The notes: a model not told the origin generated them from the sequence alone. A DNA stretch of 64,000 nucleotides from Delphinapterus leucas (GCF_002288925.2 NW_022098023.1:33583651-33647650), one strand, 5' to 3'. Positions 24,607 through 36,925 are shown, counted from the stretch's first letter. Program-made: numbers and translations.

Positions 24607-25176
24607 AAGCTCCATAACATGGAAAGTACTGTGTTCCAGAGAAGATAAAACCATCCAACAAACGAACAAAAAAGACTTCCCATATCGTAGGGAAAATAAG
24701 ATAAATATGTACGTAAATGATTGGATATAATGCAAGTCAGAATGCTGTAACTAGATACACCAGAAAAACCAAAACAAGCAAAAAGTGGGGAGACACCAGT
24801 TCTAGTCTGTGATGGAAGAGAAGGGTTTATGAAATTAGTAAAAATTTAGACATGCTTTGTGTAGTACCTTAACAGTTGGACCTAATTTACAATGGCATTC
24901 CAAGATGGAAGGAACTCTGTGAGTAAAATCGGGGCATTGGAGAGTAGAGGGTATATCATGTATGTGATATCATGCTAGTGAGTGATAAGATTTAGCTGGA
25001 GGGTCAAAAAAGAGGAGCTTTGAATATTGGCTAGGGCCATCACATCAAGAACCTAAACAGGATCGGCAAAGTTACAGAAGGGAATCTCTAAAGAGGTAGG
25101 GAGGCCAAATAGGAGGTGGTGAAATAGCCTAGGCAAGAGGTATGAGTCCAGAATTCGAGTGGTGACAGTGATAAAG
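24607..25176. other. Unassigned noncoding DNA, possibly an old repeat
   Basis: Purine-rich sequence 24890-25180 (gtggtgaaatagcctagg; gagtggtgacagtgataa) resembles the same unassigned degraded repeat seen at 21.5 kb. No gene. Confidence 0.35.
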
Positions 25177-25187
25177 GAATGAAGGTG

Positions 25188-25393
25188 GGGCTTCCCTGGT
25201 GGCGCAGTGGTTGAGAGTCCGCCTGCTGATGCAGGGGACACGGGTTCGTACCCCGGTCCGGGAAGATCCCACATGCCGCAGAGCAGCTGGGCCTGTGAGC
25301 CGTGGCAGCTGAGCCTGCGCGTCTGGAGCCTGTGCTCTGCAACGGGAGAGGTCACAGCAGTGAGAGGCCCGTGTACCGCAAAAAAAAAAAAAA
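25188..25393 (+). mobile_element. CHR-type SINE, full length
   Basis: Starts gggcttccctggtggcgc; A box tggcgcagtgg; B box gggttcgtacc; A tail 25380-25393. The direct repeat gaatgaaggtg (25177-25187 and 25394-25404) is the target duplication. Same orientation as the copy at 24096, about 890 bp away. Frames of 81-119 codons here are shadows. Confidence 0.96.
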
Positions 25394-25404
25394 GAATGAA
25401 GGTG

Positions 25405-25844
25405 AAGGGCATGGATTTCTTGGGTGCCTTCTCCTACACCTGCTTATGGTAGCATATTAAACAAAAATGGGGTTATAACTCTCTTCCTCCTGCACATGCT
25501 GTAGTCTTCTCAGCTTAGTACCTAATTATGTTTTATAGAAATGTATTGTCAATTACCCAGTCCTAGGCACAAACAGGTAAAGTTACAAAATGTCTAAGAA
25601 TCTAGCAGGATCTAATGCTTTAAGGCTGGTTTTAAAGAGAGGGTGTTGAGATGTGAGGAAAGCTTTTCGCTATTAAATTACACTATTAGATAGTGAATGC
25701 ATGGGAGGAATAAAAAGGAAATATAGACTTTCTCTTGAGAAAGCTGATTTGAGCCTTATTTCGTCTTTGCAGGTGGTGGAAAAACTTTAAAGCTCTCTCC
25801 ATGAAATGAATGTCTAGTGGGTTTGATGGTCTTTTGTTTATGAT
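25405..25844. other. Unique noncoding DNA, nothing recognised
   Basis: No gene or repeat seen. Confidence 0.5.
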
Positions 25845-26078
25845 TTTTTTTTAATTTCCTTTTTTTTTAAATTGAAGTTGTGTTAGTTTCAGGTATACAG
25901 CAAAGTGATTCAGATATACATATATTATATATATATATGTACTTTTTCAGATTCTTTTCCCTTATAAGTTATTACAAGATACTGAGTATAGTTCCCTGTG
26001 CTATACAATAGGCTATCTATTTTATATATAGTAGTATGTATATGTTAATCCCAAACTTCTAATTTATCCCATAATTTA
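25845..26078 (-). mobile_element. L1 LINE 3' end, antisense, 5'-truncated
   Basis: T-runs at 25846-25868 represent the A tail. Next comes the reverse complement of the cetartiodactyl L1 3' end: gtttcaggtatacagcaaag, then tagttccctgtgctatacaa, then taggctatctattttatata. An internal (TA)n expansion is at 25920-25938. No coding part of L1 is included. Confidence 0.85.
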
Positions 26079-27480
26079 TGACTTATTTTTGAATAAGAAT
26101 TTTAAGAGTACTTTAAGTAGAAACTTCAAAATATAAGGGTAAGTGGTACATATAAGGAACCCTTAATCCTTATATATGGTAGTTACAATTTTTAAACTTG
26201 TGTAATTTGCCTATTTATACTCATGGGCAAATGCATGAACTTGGTGCCATGTAAAGATTTGTCATATAGGATGTCTTTCAGTTTAGAATCTATAAATATG
26301 AATATGAAATGTTCAAATAAAGAAATGAGAACCCCAAATCTTTAGTAATTATCCTAGTTAAAAAAAAACACCGAAAAAATATACATGAACACTTGTAAAA
26401 TTTTGCCAAACTGTTAGATAGGGTGTTTGTTAAGAATCAGGTTGTGTAAGGACATTGCTAAACAGGATGTGAAAGCACCACCAGCCATCTTACAAATACT
26501 CAGCATATCAGAAATCAGACAAATGTTCAACGCAAAGTTTCACCTTGTTCAAAAATGCTTTCTGATGTTGAACTGGTGTTTTTTTCCCCATAAATACCTC
26601 TCACTGGTATGCCTAAGTTTAAGAGAGGTTTCAAAATCGTACGTGAGAACTTACCCTGAAATGTGCTCATACACTTTGAACTTCTACTCTCAAGTTATTA
26701 TCACAAACATTTTTCATATAATTAGGAAAGTTTATTTTTCATATACCCTGGGTAGATTTTGGAGGCAGAAGGATTTTGTTTTTTGCCAGCTGTTTGTTTA
26801 AACACGCAATTAAATCTCAATTAATACTGCTTCTCTGCATATTTTTAAAATTTTTGCTTCATGTATCCCTTGGCTTGTAAATGTGTGTGTGAGTTTTTAA
26901 TAAACCAAGCTCTTAGCAAATTTAAAATGATGGTAGCAGTTTTACATTTTGAGTGTGTGTGTGTCTCATACTCTGAACACAATTATACAGTCTTCATTCC
27001 TAATTAATTTTTGTTTTCATTATTCGCAAAAGGCTTCAGCTCTTTAGTTATTAGATCTTCCTGGTTTTGATTTAAATATATCGCCTCGCTAAAATTTTAT
27101 ATATTCACTAGTTTATGTTAATGTAAAAAACAAAATATTTTTCTTTCTCTTTTCTGGATGAGAGAGTTACAATATGTTACATTTTCTGGTTGTCCTCTGT
27201 TTTTGCTAGCTTTAATCTTAAAGCTGAAAAAATGTCCAACTCTTTGTCTTTCAGTAATTTAGTTCCACCAGGACAGGTGAAATATGTCTTATTTATATTT
27301 GCATATAAATGAATAATGATTCAAACAATTATTTAATATAAAGTAGAAAAAAAAGGCATTAAATGAATTCACAAATCCAGTTGGCCACTGCTTGTAACTC
27401 AGAGCCTGAGAGCTATATTTCTAAAGTTGTTTTTCCTCCCCTGTGCATAGGCTAAATTTAAATCTATTCTGGAATATAAG
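26079..27480. other. Repeat-poor noncoding DNA
   Basis: No SINE, LINE or gene recognised. A 124-codon frame at 26427-26801 has no recognisable domain, lacks splice or promoter context and is not called. Short TG runs occur near 26882 and 26954. Confidence 0.5.
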
Positions 27481-28200
27481 AAAAATAAAGGATGGTGAAT
27501 ATTTGTTAAAAAAGCAGACAATCTGAAAGGATTAAAATGCTTTAATCAGACAGAAAAAAAAGGCTTTGGCCACTTGATTAGGGCTGATTTCCACCATCTG
27601 CTTATACTTACTGAGGATCTAGCCCTGACTGAACACTAATTTGTGCACTTCCTAGAAATTGAAATCTCTCAGCAAGCAAATTAACAAGAGCAGGGATTCA
27701 GCAATAATGGAGCTCCTCGGCTTTTGTTTCCATCTGACAGATGGACAGGGTGTGCTCAAATTGAATTCAGCTTTAATTGCATTGTGCCATTTAAAATTTT
27801 ATCTGCTCCACAGATTTTGTTTACAGGTTTCAGGATTCCAAACCTTTGGAAGTTTTTGTCTTTTTTTTTTTTTTTTTCAGTACTGGGGGAGATAAAGAAC
27901 ATTGTAATTCTGTGGGAGTGGGAGGTGTTCATTACATCTCCTTGCCCTGAAGGGTGGCACATTAAGAAAAGGAATTATGTTTTTTAAAGTCTGGGGCAAA
28001 TGGGAAACAATTCAAAGTTTGCATATGTTCAAATATTGGCAGCTCATAAATAAAAGTAATCAGAAATGCTCCGTTTCCTATCTAAATAAGAAGGTAATTT
28101 GCCTTGTTTCAATTAAAGCGTTTCAAAGTTTGCCTGTTATCAGTCCATCACTTGGAACCTTGCACTCCTGAATTCTAGAGATAAACTTTTTTGTAAATGA
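27481..28200. promoter_or_regulatory. Candidate conserved noncoding regulatory block
   Basis: Repeat-free, complex sequence with clustered transcription-factor-like words. CATCTG lies at 27595-27600, and a 7+1+7 palindrome CCATCTGACAGATGG at 27730-27744 joins two E-boxes around a TGACAG MEIS-like core. An AT-rich homeodomain-like ctttaattgc is at 27771-27780. The 12-mer ttcaaagtttgc, containing a TCF/LEF-like TTCAAAG, occurs at 28011-28022 and 28122-28133. The grouping suggests an enhancer, but conservation and activity cannot be seen from one sequence. Frames of 64-87 codons here are not supported. Confidence 0.35.
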
Positions 28201-29554
28201 ATCATGATATTTTAAAATTACTTTTAGTTTCTGCTTGATTGACAGTCTTCAGATAGAAGTGACTTATATAAACTGTTCTTTTGAGCAGAGGTATAAAATA
28301 CTAAATCATTTAGGCATGTCCTAAGCATTCCTGTGAATCTAACGCTGAAGATGCATTTGTTACAAAATTGCTTGTCAATCTACAAGCATTTCCTCATAAA
28401 TCTATGGCTTAGTAGGTACTAAACTCTGACATTTCTGGTGGCAAACAGAGATCCTGAAAGCTTGAATATACCATCATAAGATTTGATTTTCACCCTACTT
28501 ATGGGAAGATTGAAGACTTTCAGCTCTTGAGCACCTTGCCAGGAATGACTGAATTCGCTTTACATAAGGCAGATAGTTCAGAGTGAGGAAGCGGGGGAGG
28601 GTGGGCTGCCTGGGAGAGAAGGGTGGGCTTCTCCAACGTCTAGAAGATGCTGTCCTGTGTTTATCCGTAAGTTATATGTGTATAATGTGCACTGAAAAGC
28701 ATCTCAAAATATTTTATCTACTTTAAAATACATAGTTTCTATGTGTTTTATTTAGCTTTATCCCATCATTTCCTTCTACTTAAGACTAATTTGTAAATGG
28801 CATATTAGCCATGTGCAATATCTCCTTGGAAATGGCATGGTATACATTTGTTTATTATTGCAGAGGTCTCCTCCAGGGGACTTCTTAAGTTATTAATAAT
28901 AATTAAAATGATCAAAGAGCAGTATCTGAAGGACTTCACATTAGCCACTAAACTGTAGTTTGTGGATCAAGCAATTCCATTCTAGAAAACTGGCTTACAT
29001 TTTATCAGAATGGACTGTTTTAATATTTTTCCGAGGTCTCAGTTCAATGAGGATTTTGAATCCTGGTTAAGAAATCAAGTGTAGGCGTTTCAGAGAACAT
29101 CTTAGTTTTATAAAGTTTAGAAAAATCTCTTCTGATAATTCTTCACTTGCTGTGCCTACTTTCTTCATAGACAGACAGTTGGAAGAAAAGGTGTCTATTA
29201 TGAAAGAGCAAATGTTATCATTGCTAAACAGAGAGCTTAACAATCTAGAAGGGACTCCATTCTAAAATTTTTAGCTTTTTAATGTCTTTTAAACAGGGTG
29301 CCACTGAAACCGATAGAGAAAGCTGATCTATAAAATACGCCTGCTTCTTCTAATGTTTTCCCCTTGTGCTTTTCAAATTGTGTTTATTTATTTTACTCTT
29401 TTTAGCATTCTGTGTATGTCAAATTAGATCTTTCACCTTTTTATTCCCCTTTGCTTCCTTGCCGCCATTGGAAGCATCTGTGCTTTATTTTAGTTTCTTT
29501 CTTGGATATAATTCATAAAAATGATTGACTTTGTATATAATCATAGCAAGTGAG
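28201..29554. other. Repeat-poor noncoding DNA
   Basis: No gene. A short purine/G-rich patch is at 28586-28635. Confidence 0.5.
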
Positions 29555-29705
29555 AGCAGAATGGAACCCTAGATATTATCTAGTCTAACTTACTCCTTTT
29601 ACTGATGAGAAAACTGAGACCCAAGAGAGTTAAAATGAACTCACTTAAAGGCAACCCTGTGAGTTCTTGGAAAGGCCAGAATGAAGACCCAGGTCTCATG
29701 AATCC
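29555..29705 (-). repeat. MIR-like relic
   Basis: 'aatggaaccctagatattat', 'ttttactgatgagaaaactg' and 'agacccaggtctcatgaatc' match the reverse-complement MIR pattern. Confidence 0.7.
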
Positions 29706-30720
29706 CTTATTAGTGAGATTTCTGGAAACACTAAAGACTTTATGACTCTGAATCCTCCAGCCGCAATAACTTTTACTGCAGTCTTCACTGTAAATATAAA
29801 TAGAAAAATATCCATAAGCTGAACATTTAATAAGGAAAATTAGAATATACAGACATATAAAACATATGTACAATTGAGACTTTTTTCCATCAGAAAAGAC
29901 AGAAATCATTATTTCTCATTGCCAGTAATGCCTGCTGCATTTATAACTCATAGCCATATTTTTCTTTTTGGCCCTTCGACATATTTTCCATACCTAGAGT
30001 ATAAGCATATATGTGCAGATTCATATGCTTCGATTTTTGGCAGTTTTCAGCACCACATGGCCAGAGTTGTGCCACGTTTACTTAATTGGGAATTCCATCA
30101 GGGACGTGTCAGTCAGGGTGCTGCATGCACATCGTGTTCTGTTCTTGCCAACACGGTGGTTGAAAGCCGGTATGTGATATCTGTCTCGAGTTTATAGTCT
30201 GGTACAATAATGTCATTGCCCCATGTGGCAAATGGTGTAAGCTATTGTAAAACCGTTTGTCTATGTGATTAAGACATTGCTGCAGTGTGCACCACCAGCC
30301 AATTACTTTTTTAATTTAATTATAGCAGAAAAAAGAGAATGGCAAAATAGAAATTCTTGTTGTAGGGAATATGTAAAATGTAAATTGAAGAGCCATGGAA
30401 ATTTCATGCATTGGCAGCCTGATTTGTTTTTTATTTTCAACGTGTTTTAAAGACGGCGTTTCTTCAATGCCCTAAAATAAGACATAGCAGCATTTAGTAA
30501 TTACTTAGTTCTACATCAAAATAATTATATATAGTATGCACTTGTGATCCCCTCAGCTATATATGAATGTAAAAATAAACACTTCAGGGCCTGTATCAGT
30601 TTGTACTTTTAGACAGTGTAAATAAAGCTGAATCTTCAACTTTCAAATTAAAACTGATAACCTAGGGCATTCAAGGCTTTTCTAAAGGAAGAGGGGAAAC
30701 TTTAGCTTGCCTCAAAACAG
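29706..30720. other. Repeat-poor noncoding DNA
   Basis: A 107-codon frame at 29874-30197 and a 109-codon minus frame at 29580-29909 (partly over the MIR) show no domain that I recognise. Confidence 0.5.
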
Positions 30721-31460
30721 GTTGTGTCTCTGGAATGCTTCTGGGACTAAAGAGATCAATTAAGTTTGTATAAACAAACAGTTGGAAAAAAGCTACTAAA
30801 ACAACAGAGGAGAGAGCTCTCTATTGGGCTCCAGGGGCCTGGGGGAGCGAAGTTTCATTAACTGGATCTGAAGTCCTATGGCCTTCTATAAACAGGCATT
30901 AATTAAAGAATGTAAAAAATAAAGTTTCAGACCTTGCAATATGTTAATGATCATATGATTCAGGGCCCGGGGAAGGGGAAGAGCAGCAGAGGTCATAAAA
31001 TAAGCATGAAGCATTTAATATGAGTGCTTGGCAGGGATTTCTGCAAATTAGTTGGTTATTTGCTGGTCCAAAGCAAATTAAGGTGATTTTGCTTCACTTG
31101 CTAATTTTTTATGTGCATGCTTGGCAAAATGTTTTTCACAAATGGATGAAGGTTATTGTTAATGGCATAATGAGAAATATTAACATATTTAAATAAACCC
31201 GAAAATTCTGACACACAACACAAACATGCAGTTTTTATTTAACACAGACATTGAAATTCTATCAGGGACTGAAGATGATTTTCGATGAAATTACGGAACA
31301 TGCCCAAGTCATAATGTTTAGCATTATGAATGCACCTTAAGAACTTATTTTCATAAGTTTGCACCAGTGTTTTTGAATAAAGGTTACAGGCGATCGTTGT
31401 GTATATATAGCAACTTCCTTTTAAAAATCAATTTTTGCAGTCATTCGTTTGATAATGGAG
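30721..31460. promoter_or_regulatory. Candidate conserved noncoding regulatory block
   Basis: Repeat-free sequence with recurring short words: gcaaatta at 31043-31050 and 31073-31080 (30-bp spacing, homeodomain/POU-like), tgcttggca at 31025-31033 and 31118-31126 (NF1 half-site-like), and several TAAT cores. A CpG-containing gcgatcg occurs near 31391. This texture is typical of developmental enhancers, but the call is inference only. Confidence 0.3.
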
Positions 31461-33794
31461 AGGGGAGAAATAAAACAGGTAAAAGTCTACCCTCAGTGGA
31501 AGATACTACATTTCGGGATGGTTTTTCTGAGAGGTGGCATTTTTGAAATTTTGGGTTTGGTGACACGCAGCCTGCTGTCTTGACTGACTGACTTCTCTCT
31601 GCCTACTGTTATTTTAATTTTGACGGGGATAAATGATTCTGTGCTTAGGGATTCCTATTTGCTTCCCCTTAATGATTTACTTTATCTGAGTACTCCAAGT
31701 TGTGTTAAAAAATTGGAGCCACTTCTCTAGAAGACTCTTGAAATGAGAGTGAAGCTGTTCTGTCACTTTAATTACCACGAAGTTGCACAGACACACCGAA
31801 TTTGGCAACACAGCCTTAGATAGAAGGTGGGGCTGGAGTAGGATGCTACTATTGACATTGTTCTGTTACAGCAATTTTAGATGGACAAATTGCAGTTGAG
31901 AAAATTTCATGACTCGGTAAAATGAGCAATGATGACATCTGTGGATGCGGGTCTGTTCATATCTTTGCAGAGCCTTTAGGGAAATAAATATCTCGGAACA
32001 TTCGGTGAAGTGAAGCTCACTCAATAAATCAACCTGACACAATAACACTTCTGGCACATGAGCCCTACTTCTCCCCAGCAACACCTACCCCTCTGTGTTC
32101 CTGTGCTACCAAATGGTGTCTCCCCACAGGCCTCTAAATCAAATCAGAGCACACAAATACAGTGAGAATTTATTGGGAATTGGTTTTGTTCGGCAAAAAC
32201 ATTACTTATTAGATGAACTGAAATGCTAATAAATTTTGACCCTTTAAGGACTGAGGCAGTTCAGGTGATGTGCTGGTTGGTGGAAGGTGTCTAGAATGAT
32301 ATTAAGAGGAACATCTTACCGTGAGGTGTCCTAAGTTTTATGAGGATTAAATTTCTAATTTTCAGCTGGGTATTTTCTTTTCACATGACATGTATCATTT
32401 CAGAACACCACATTTTCTTTTTTAAATGCTTCAGGGTGAAATTAGGCTATTTGTGTTAGTAATCCTTAAAGTAAAATAAAACACAAGCTAAAGGGTTCTT
32501 AGGTGCCTGCATGCCTCTGTCTGTGTGTGTATTAAAGCAGTTTTGAGTGAAAAAAGTATAAAGTAGCCCAATAATGACAATATGCAACTAAATATTTCTA
32601 CCATAATTAGTAGAATGATTATATATCAGGTAAGAAAGTGAGAAAGGAGATCATTAACATGAATCATATTAGAACTATTAATACATGTGAGAGGATTATA
32701 TTAGTTTAGATTTATCTGAGCTTTCTATGTTTGAAATAAGAAGAGAATGTTCATTTTTCTTTCTAAGGGAAAAAGAATAGCTGGTTTCTGTTTTCATTAT
32801 AAATTTCTTTTAATAGAGATAATGGTTGAAGAGGATCAATAGGAAAAACCAATTTCCTATTTGTAAATATCCTTAGCTCTCCTTGGGAAAAACTATTCTA
32901 CAAGGTAAAGTTTAATGGTGTATTTTCTAATTGAATATGTTTACACGAACTGTTCAGCATACAATATAGTCCTCTATACAAATGGTGTGATGTGTCTCTA
33001 TGTGATTTTCTTTTTTTAGGTGATTTCCTAATTAACTGTAGCCTTTATAATTAGCTTGAAATATAATATTTCTAGTGTGTTTACCTGCTGAGTCACTTTT
33101 TTGAATAAATATGCCTTGGGAGATGTTGGAAATATTTCTGGAAGGAATGTTTGTAACCTTAAATCGTTAAACTGAAACGTGTCATGCCTTTCCAGTGGGA
33201 ATTACTGATACTAAAAATTTGGTGGTAGGTCAAAACTTTGTCATCGGTCAGATTTGTAGAAGTGATTGTATAATATACTATGTGTTATTGAAAAGGAAAA
33301 CAAATAAATAAGACTTTTATAATAACCATAGATAGTTTTACCTGTTTATAGTTTTGATCTGTAAGGAATGATTCTACTCTCCATTTTTTATTCAACTGAA
33401 AGAAAGCTTTTGTAGCATTATTTAATATTTTACTGTAATCTGGTACGAAAAGACAAGTAATGTTATTCTAACTCCTTTTGCATGAAGAAAGTGACAATAC
33501 CCAAAGAATTGAAGCAATTTTTAAACTTGCAGCGTTAGGAAGGTTAATGGTTATAAAATATGAAAAGCTACAAGGGATTTCCTGAAATTGTCTTGTCCAA
33601 TAATATAAGGCATTCCAGAAAAAGGGTTGCTTACTCCTGTATTAAAACTCCTGGGAAAACAAGTCTACAACCTTGCCTGGATGTTCACGTCTCATAATAC
33701 CTTTCTTAAGAAATAGTTTTTTAATGTTTAGCCTAATTTCTTTTTGCAATAAATTAGTCATTCTAATAACTGTCCACCACATAAGCACCCATTT
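31461..33794. other. Repeat-poor noncoding DNA
   Basis: No gene or clear repeat. A 72-codon minus frame at 31866-32084 is unsupported. Confidence 0.5.
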
Positions 33795-33975
33795 ACATGC
33801 TAGTTACCATGCGAAGCTAAGTACATGAGCTTTTTTATTTGATTCTTCTAACAGTCTTATAGGACAGATGTTATAGTCCTGATATTAGAGCTGCAAAACT
33901 GATGTGTGAAGAGGTTAAATATCTTGATCAAGTTTATATAAGTAATAGGAGGCTTGGGTTGGATATTTGGTTGAT
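33795..33975 (-). repeat. MIR SINE
   Basis: 'gattcttctaacagtcttat', 'aggacagatgttatagtcct' and 'gcaaaactgatgtgtgaaga' follow the reverse-complement MIR (aatcctcacaacaaccctatgaggtaggt... ). Confidence 0.65.
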
Positions 33976-34029
33976 TTCAAAATCTGATTTGTTTTGGTTT
34001 TTGATTTTTGTCAGTAACACAAATGCCTA

Positions 34030-34350
34030 GGACCATTTATTGCCCTATGTCAGGCAGAATGCTAGGTGCATATAGAGCAGAATCATATGGTTTCTTTACT
34101 ACAGTTTTTGGAGGAACTCTGAATAAACGACGTCAGTGTAAAATGAGCATGCTGTGAGATTACGGACAGAGAGTTACTAGTTCTGCCTTGGAGAGAAAGA
34201 AGGCCTTGGAGAAGAGCTGGGAGTTGAACTGAGTCATGATGTATATATAAGTAAAAAGGCAAAAAAAGGCAATGAGTCAAGAAAATAAACAAGGTACGAT
34301 GTGGGAATACAGGAAGTTCTGTCGGTGAATTGTACAGGATTTGGGAGAAC
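34030..34350 (-). repeat. L2 LINE 3' region
   Basis: 'catttattgccctatgtcag' and 'gcagaatgctaggtgcatat' match the reverse-complement L2 tail. 'gaaggccttggagaagagct' and 'gggagttgaactgagtcatg' match the next L2 block (aggcttcctggaggaggt / gagctgagtcttgaa). The tail and inner block are in the correct order. Confidence 0.6.
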
Positions 34351-34581
34351 CATTAAGAAATGAGGTCGTTAAGCTAGAAATGTGAACTCACTCCTGTCTT
34401 TACAGCATTCTTTAAGTACTTGAGTCCCATTAGTGTCATGTCTTTAGGTTAAAAGACCTCATTCCTTTATGTTCTGATCATTTTTCTTTGTAAGTGGAGA
34501 AGCCAATCTGGACATGTGCTTCTAAGTAAGAAATAGACGAATAGACGTTACTGGGAACTGTGATATCTCATTTCATACTCA

Positions 34582-34788
34582 TTTTTTTTTTTTTTTTGCG
34601 GTACGCGGACCTCTCACTGTTGTGGCCTCTCCTGTTGCGGAGCATAGGCTCCGGGCGCGCAGGCTCAGCGGCCACGGCTCACGGGCCCAGCCGCTCCACG
34701 CATGTGGGATCTTCCCGGACAGGGGTACGAACCCGTGTCTCCTGCATTAGCAGGCGGACTCTCAACCAGTGCGCCACCAGGGAAGCCC
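34582..34788 (-). mobile_element. CHR-type SINE, full length, antisense, small internal deletion
   Basis: T-run 34582-34597, then the reverse-complement SINE ending at ggaagccc (34788). The direct repeat catactcat at 34574-34582 and 34789-34797 is the target duplication. A few bases are missing within the body at about 34698 (ccgctccacgcatg where other copies read ccgctccgcggcatg). Two substitutions fall in the A/B-box region (cagtgcgcc; ggggtacgaa). Confidence 0.95.
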
Positions 34789-34797
34789 CATACTCAT

Positions 34798-35417
34798 ATT
34801 TATATTATTCAGTGAAATAAAATTTAGTATTAATTACCTGGGAGTTCAAAGAACGTTTTGTTTGATTCAGTGAAATTTTCTTTTAACCGTTTATGGCTCC
34901 GGTTTAAAAACACTGTATTCTAGATATGTTATTTGCTGGCCAGGTTTGAAATATGGTTAAGATTACCTGGAAAAAGAAGACCTTGAATCCTACAAAATGA
35001 GGTTCCTCATTAATGAGCATTAAGTTTTTTTGTTTTCTGTTTTTATTTTTTTACTTAAAATGATGGAAAACTTAAAACATTTGTACTCGAATGTCAATTC
35101 AAAATTTTAAAAATTAATATAAGGAATTCTCTGTATATCCACCTTTTAAAAGTGGCTTTCATTTGTTCTAAAGGAGATTAGTAAGTAAACCTATGTGATG
35201 ATGACAGAACATCTTGATATAGGGATACCATGTCAATGTGCTGTTGTTGGTCAGCCCTGGCCCTTGCAAGACCCCTTTTTATGGAATAATGCATAGCTAT
35301 GCACTTGAGAAAGTGGTAAAGGAACCACTGAAGTTATAGACGAATTGGAGTCATTGAACATCTGGTCATGCAGGTCATCTTATTGAATCTCAGGTTTCTA
35401 ACCTCTTAAGTGAGTTG
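34798..35417. other. Unique noncoding DNA, nothing recognised
   Basis: No gene or repeat recognised. Confidence 0.5.
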
Positions 35418-35645
35418 ACGGAGAGCATGGGCTTGGATTGGCTGGGCTAATATCCTGCCTTTGCCACTGATTAGCTCTGGGACTTCAAGAAAGTTACTTG
35501 ACTTCTCTAACCCTTTCTTTATCTTTAGGATAATAATTTGACCAAATCTCACAGATTATGGCAAACACATTATGGTATGTAAAGGTCTTAGCAAAATGCT
35601 TGCCTCATAATTAGATCTCAAAAATATTTGTTAAAAATTGTCATT
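35418..35645 (+). repeat. MIR SINE
   Basis: 'gagcatgggcttggattggc', 'ctttgccactgattagctct' and 'tcaagaaagttacttgactt' are in MIR sense order, and the tail 'ctcaaaaatatttgtt' is visible. Confidence 0.75.
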
Positions 35646-35649
35646 AATG

Positions 35650-35795
35650 GAAATGGAAAGGTTTTAGGACCAGAAGAATGATGTGGGTTCCAGCTCCACC
35701 TCTCGTCCTCGTTAGCTGTATGTATTTGGTGTGACCTTGTCAAGTTACTTAAACTTTCTGAGTCTCAATGTTTTCACTTAAAAAGAGATCTCATG
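35650..35795 (+). repeat. Second MIR SINE in tandem
   Basis: 'gggttccagctccacctctc', 'gttagctgtatgtatttggt' and 'caagttacttaaactttctg' repeat the MIR head immediately after the previous copy, in the same orientation. Confidence 0.7.
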
Positions 35796-36914
35796 CATTG
35801 AGAAGTAAACTAAATAAAATAGATGCTCAGATGGCTAATTCAGATGATTTCCCTTTTACCTTAATAGTCAAGAGCAAGGGATCAGAAAGTTTCGATGGAG
35901 GGAGGCTGAGATGGGAAATCTCTCATCCCAGATGTGGGATGCAAGTTTAATTCAGATCCTTTCTCCACTTTGAAAAGCTTTGAAGAGTCTATCACTTTTT
36001 TCTTGACTCCTAAAGATTTAGTTAGCCAGCTTTGGAATGAAAGTAATGGAAGTTCCGTTCTTCAATAAATAGGTGTTCTAATGTTATCCTTCCTAAAAAA
36101 GTCAACCTGAAGATAGTTGAGAATTTCAGACATTTAAGTAAAACTGATAACTAGTTTTACTCTTTATTCTATTTTCTGCTTAACCATAACACTACTCTTG
36201 GAACAAGTTTATGGATGTTTTCATGTGACCCTCACCATTTCAGTTAAACGTTAAAAAATGTATTTTTCTCAATTCATTTGGTACTTCTTCAATTGAAGGT
36301 GGCTACCACAAAGGCTAAAAAGATGTTCCAAGAGAGACGCCTTTAGTATTTTGTAGCTTTCAGATTATTCCATTTTGTTCAGCTTACCTTTCCCTGTCAT
36401 TCCGTTGCCTCCATTTTCATGAAGAGTCAGGAAGAATTCATGCATGTTCTCCCAGTTACCTGATATTAATATTTCTTCCCAGTAGAACGTGGCCTATCAG
36501 AACTAAGACCTAAGAACTTAATGTCTCAAAAATAGTATGAAGTCTAGGTGAAGCAGAATGATGGCCAGCCACCACTAAGAGTATATGGCTCTTTGTAACG
36601 GTATGCTCATGTATTATATTTCCATTTAACAGAGGGTAACACTGAGCATAAGATGACTGTGGGTTGAAATATGTTAACATTTTATTAGGCTGAATTCTCA
36701 TTCTAACATCTTAAAATTTTCATAAAGTGAGTTCTGTAATATTCTTTGTTTAACATGTATTGTATATAAAATATTTTCAGGATTTATTCTCTAATATCAA
36801 AACTAAACGTATCTTTCATCTTTATGGAAATAGAAGAGAATTAGTCACTATCTTCAGAATTAAGTAAAAGTTGATTGATAATCATCCCTATTGTTTTTTT
36901 TTTTTTCCCTATTG
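35796..36914. other. Unique noncoding DNA, nothing recognised
   Basis: Chance frames only (60 and 63 codons). Confidence 0.5.
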
Positions 36915-36925
36915 CCTGGATTCCA

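Noticed and set aside
26427..26801. 124-codon frame in repeat-poor DNA
   Set aside because: No recognisable domain, no splice or promoter context, and length is within chance for this amount of sequence.
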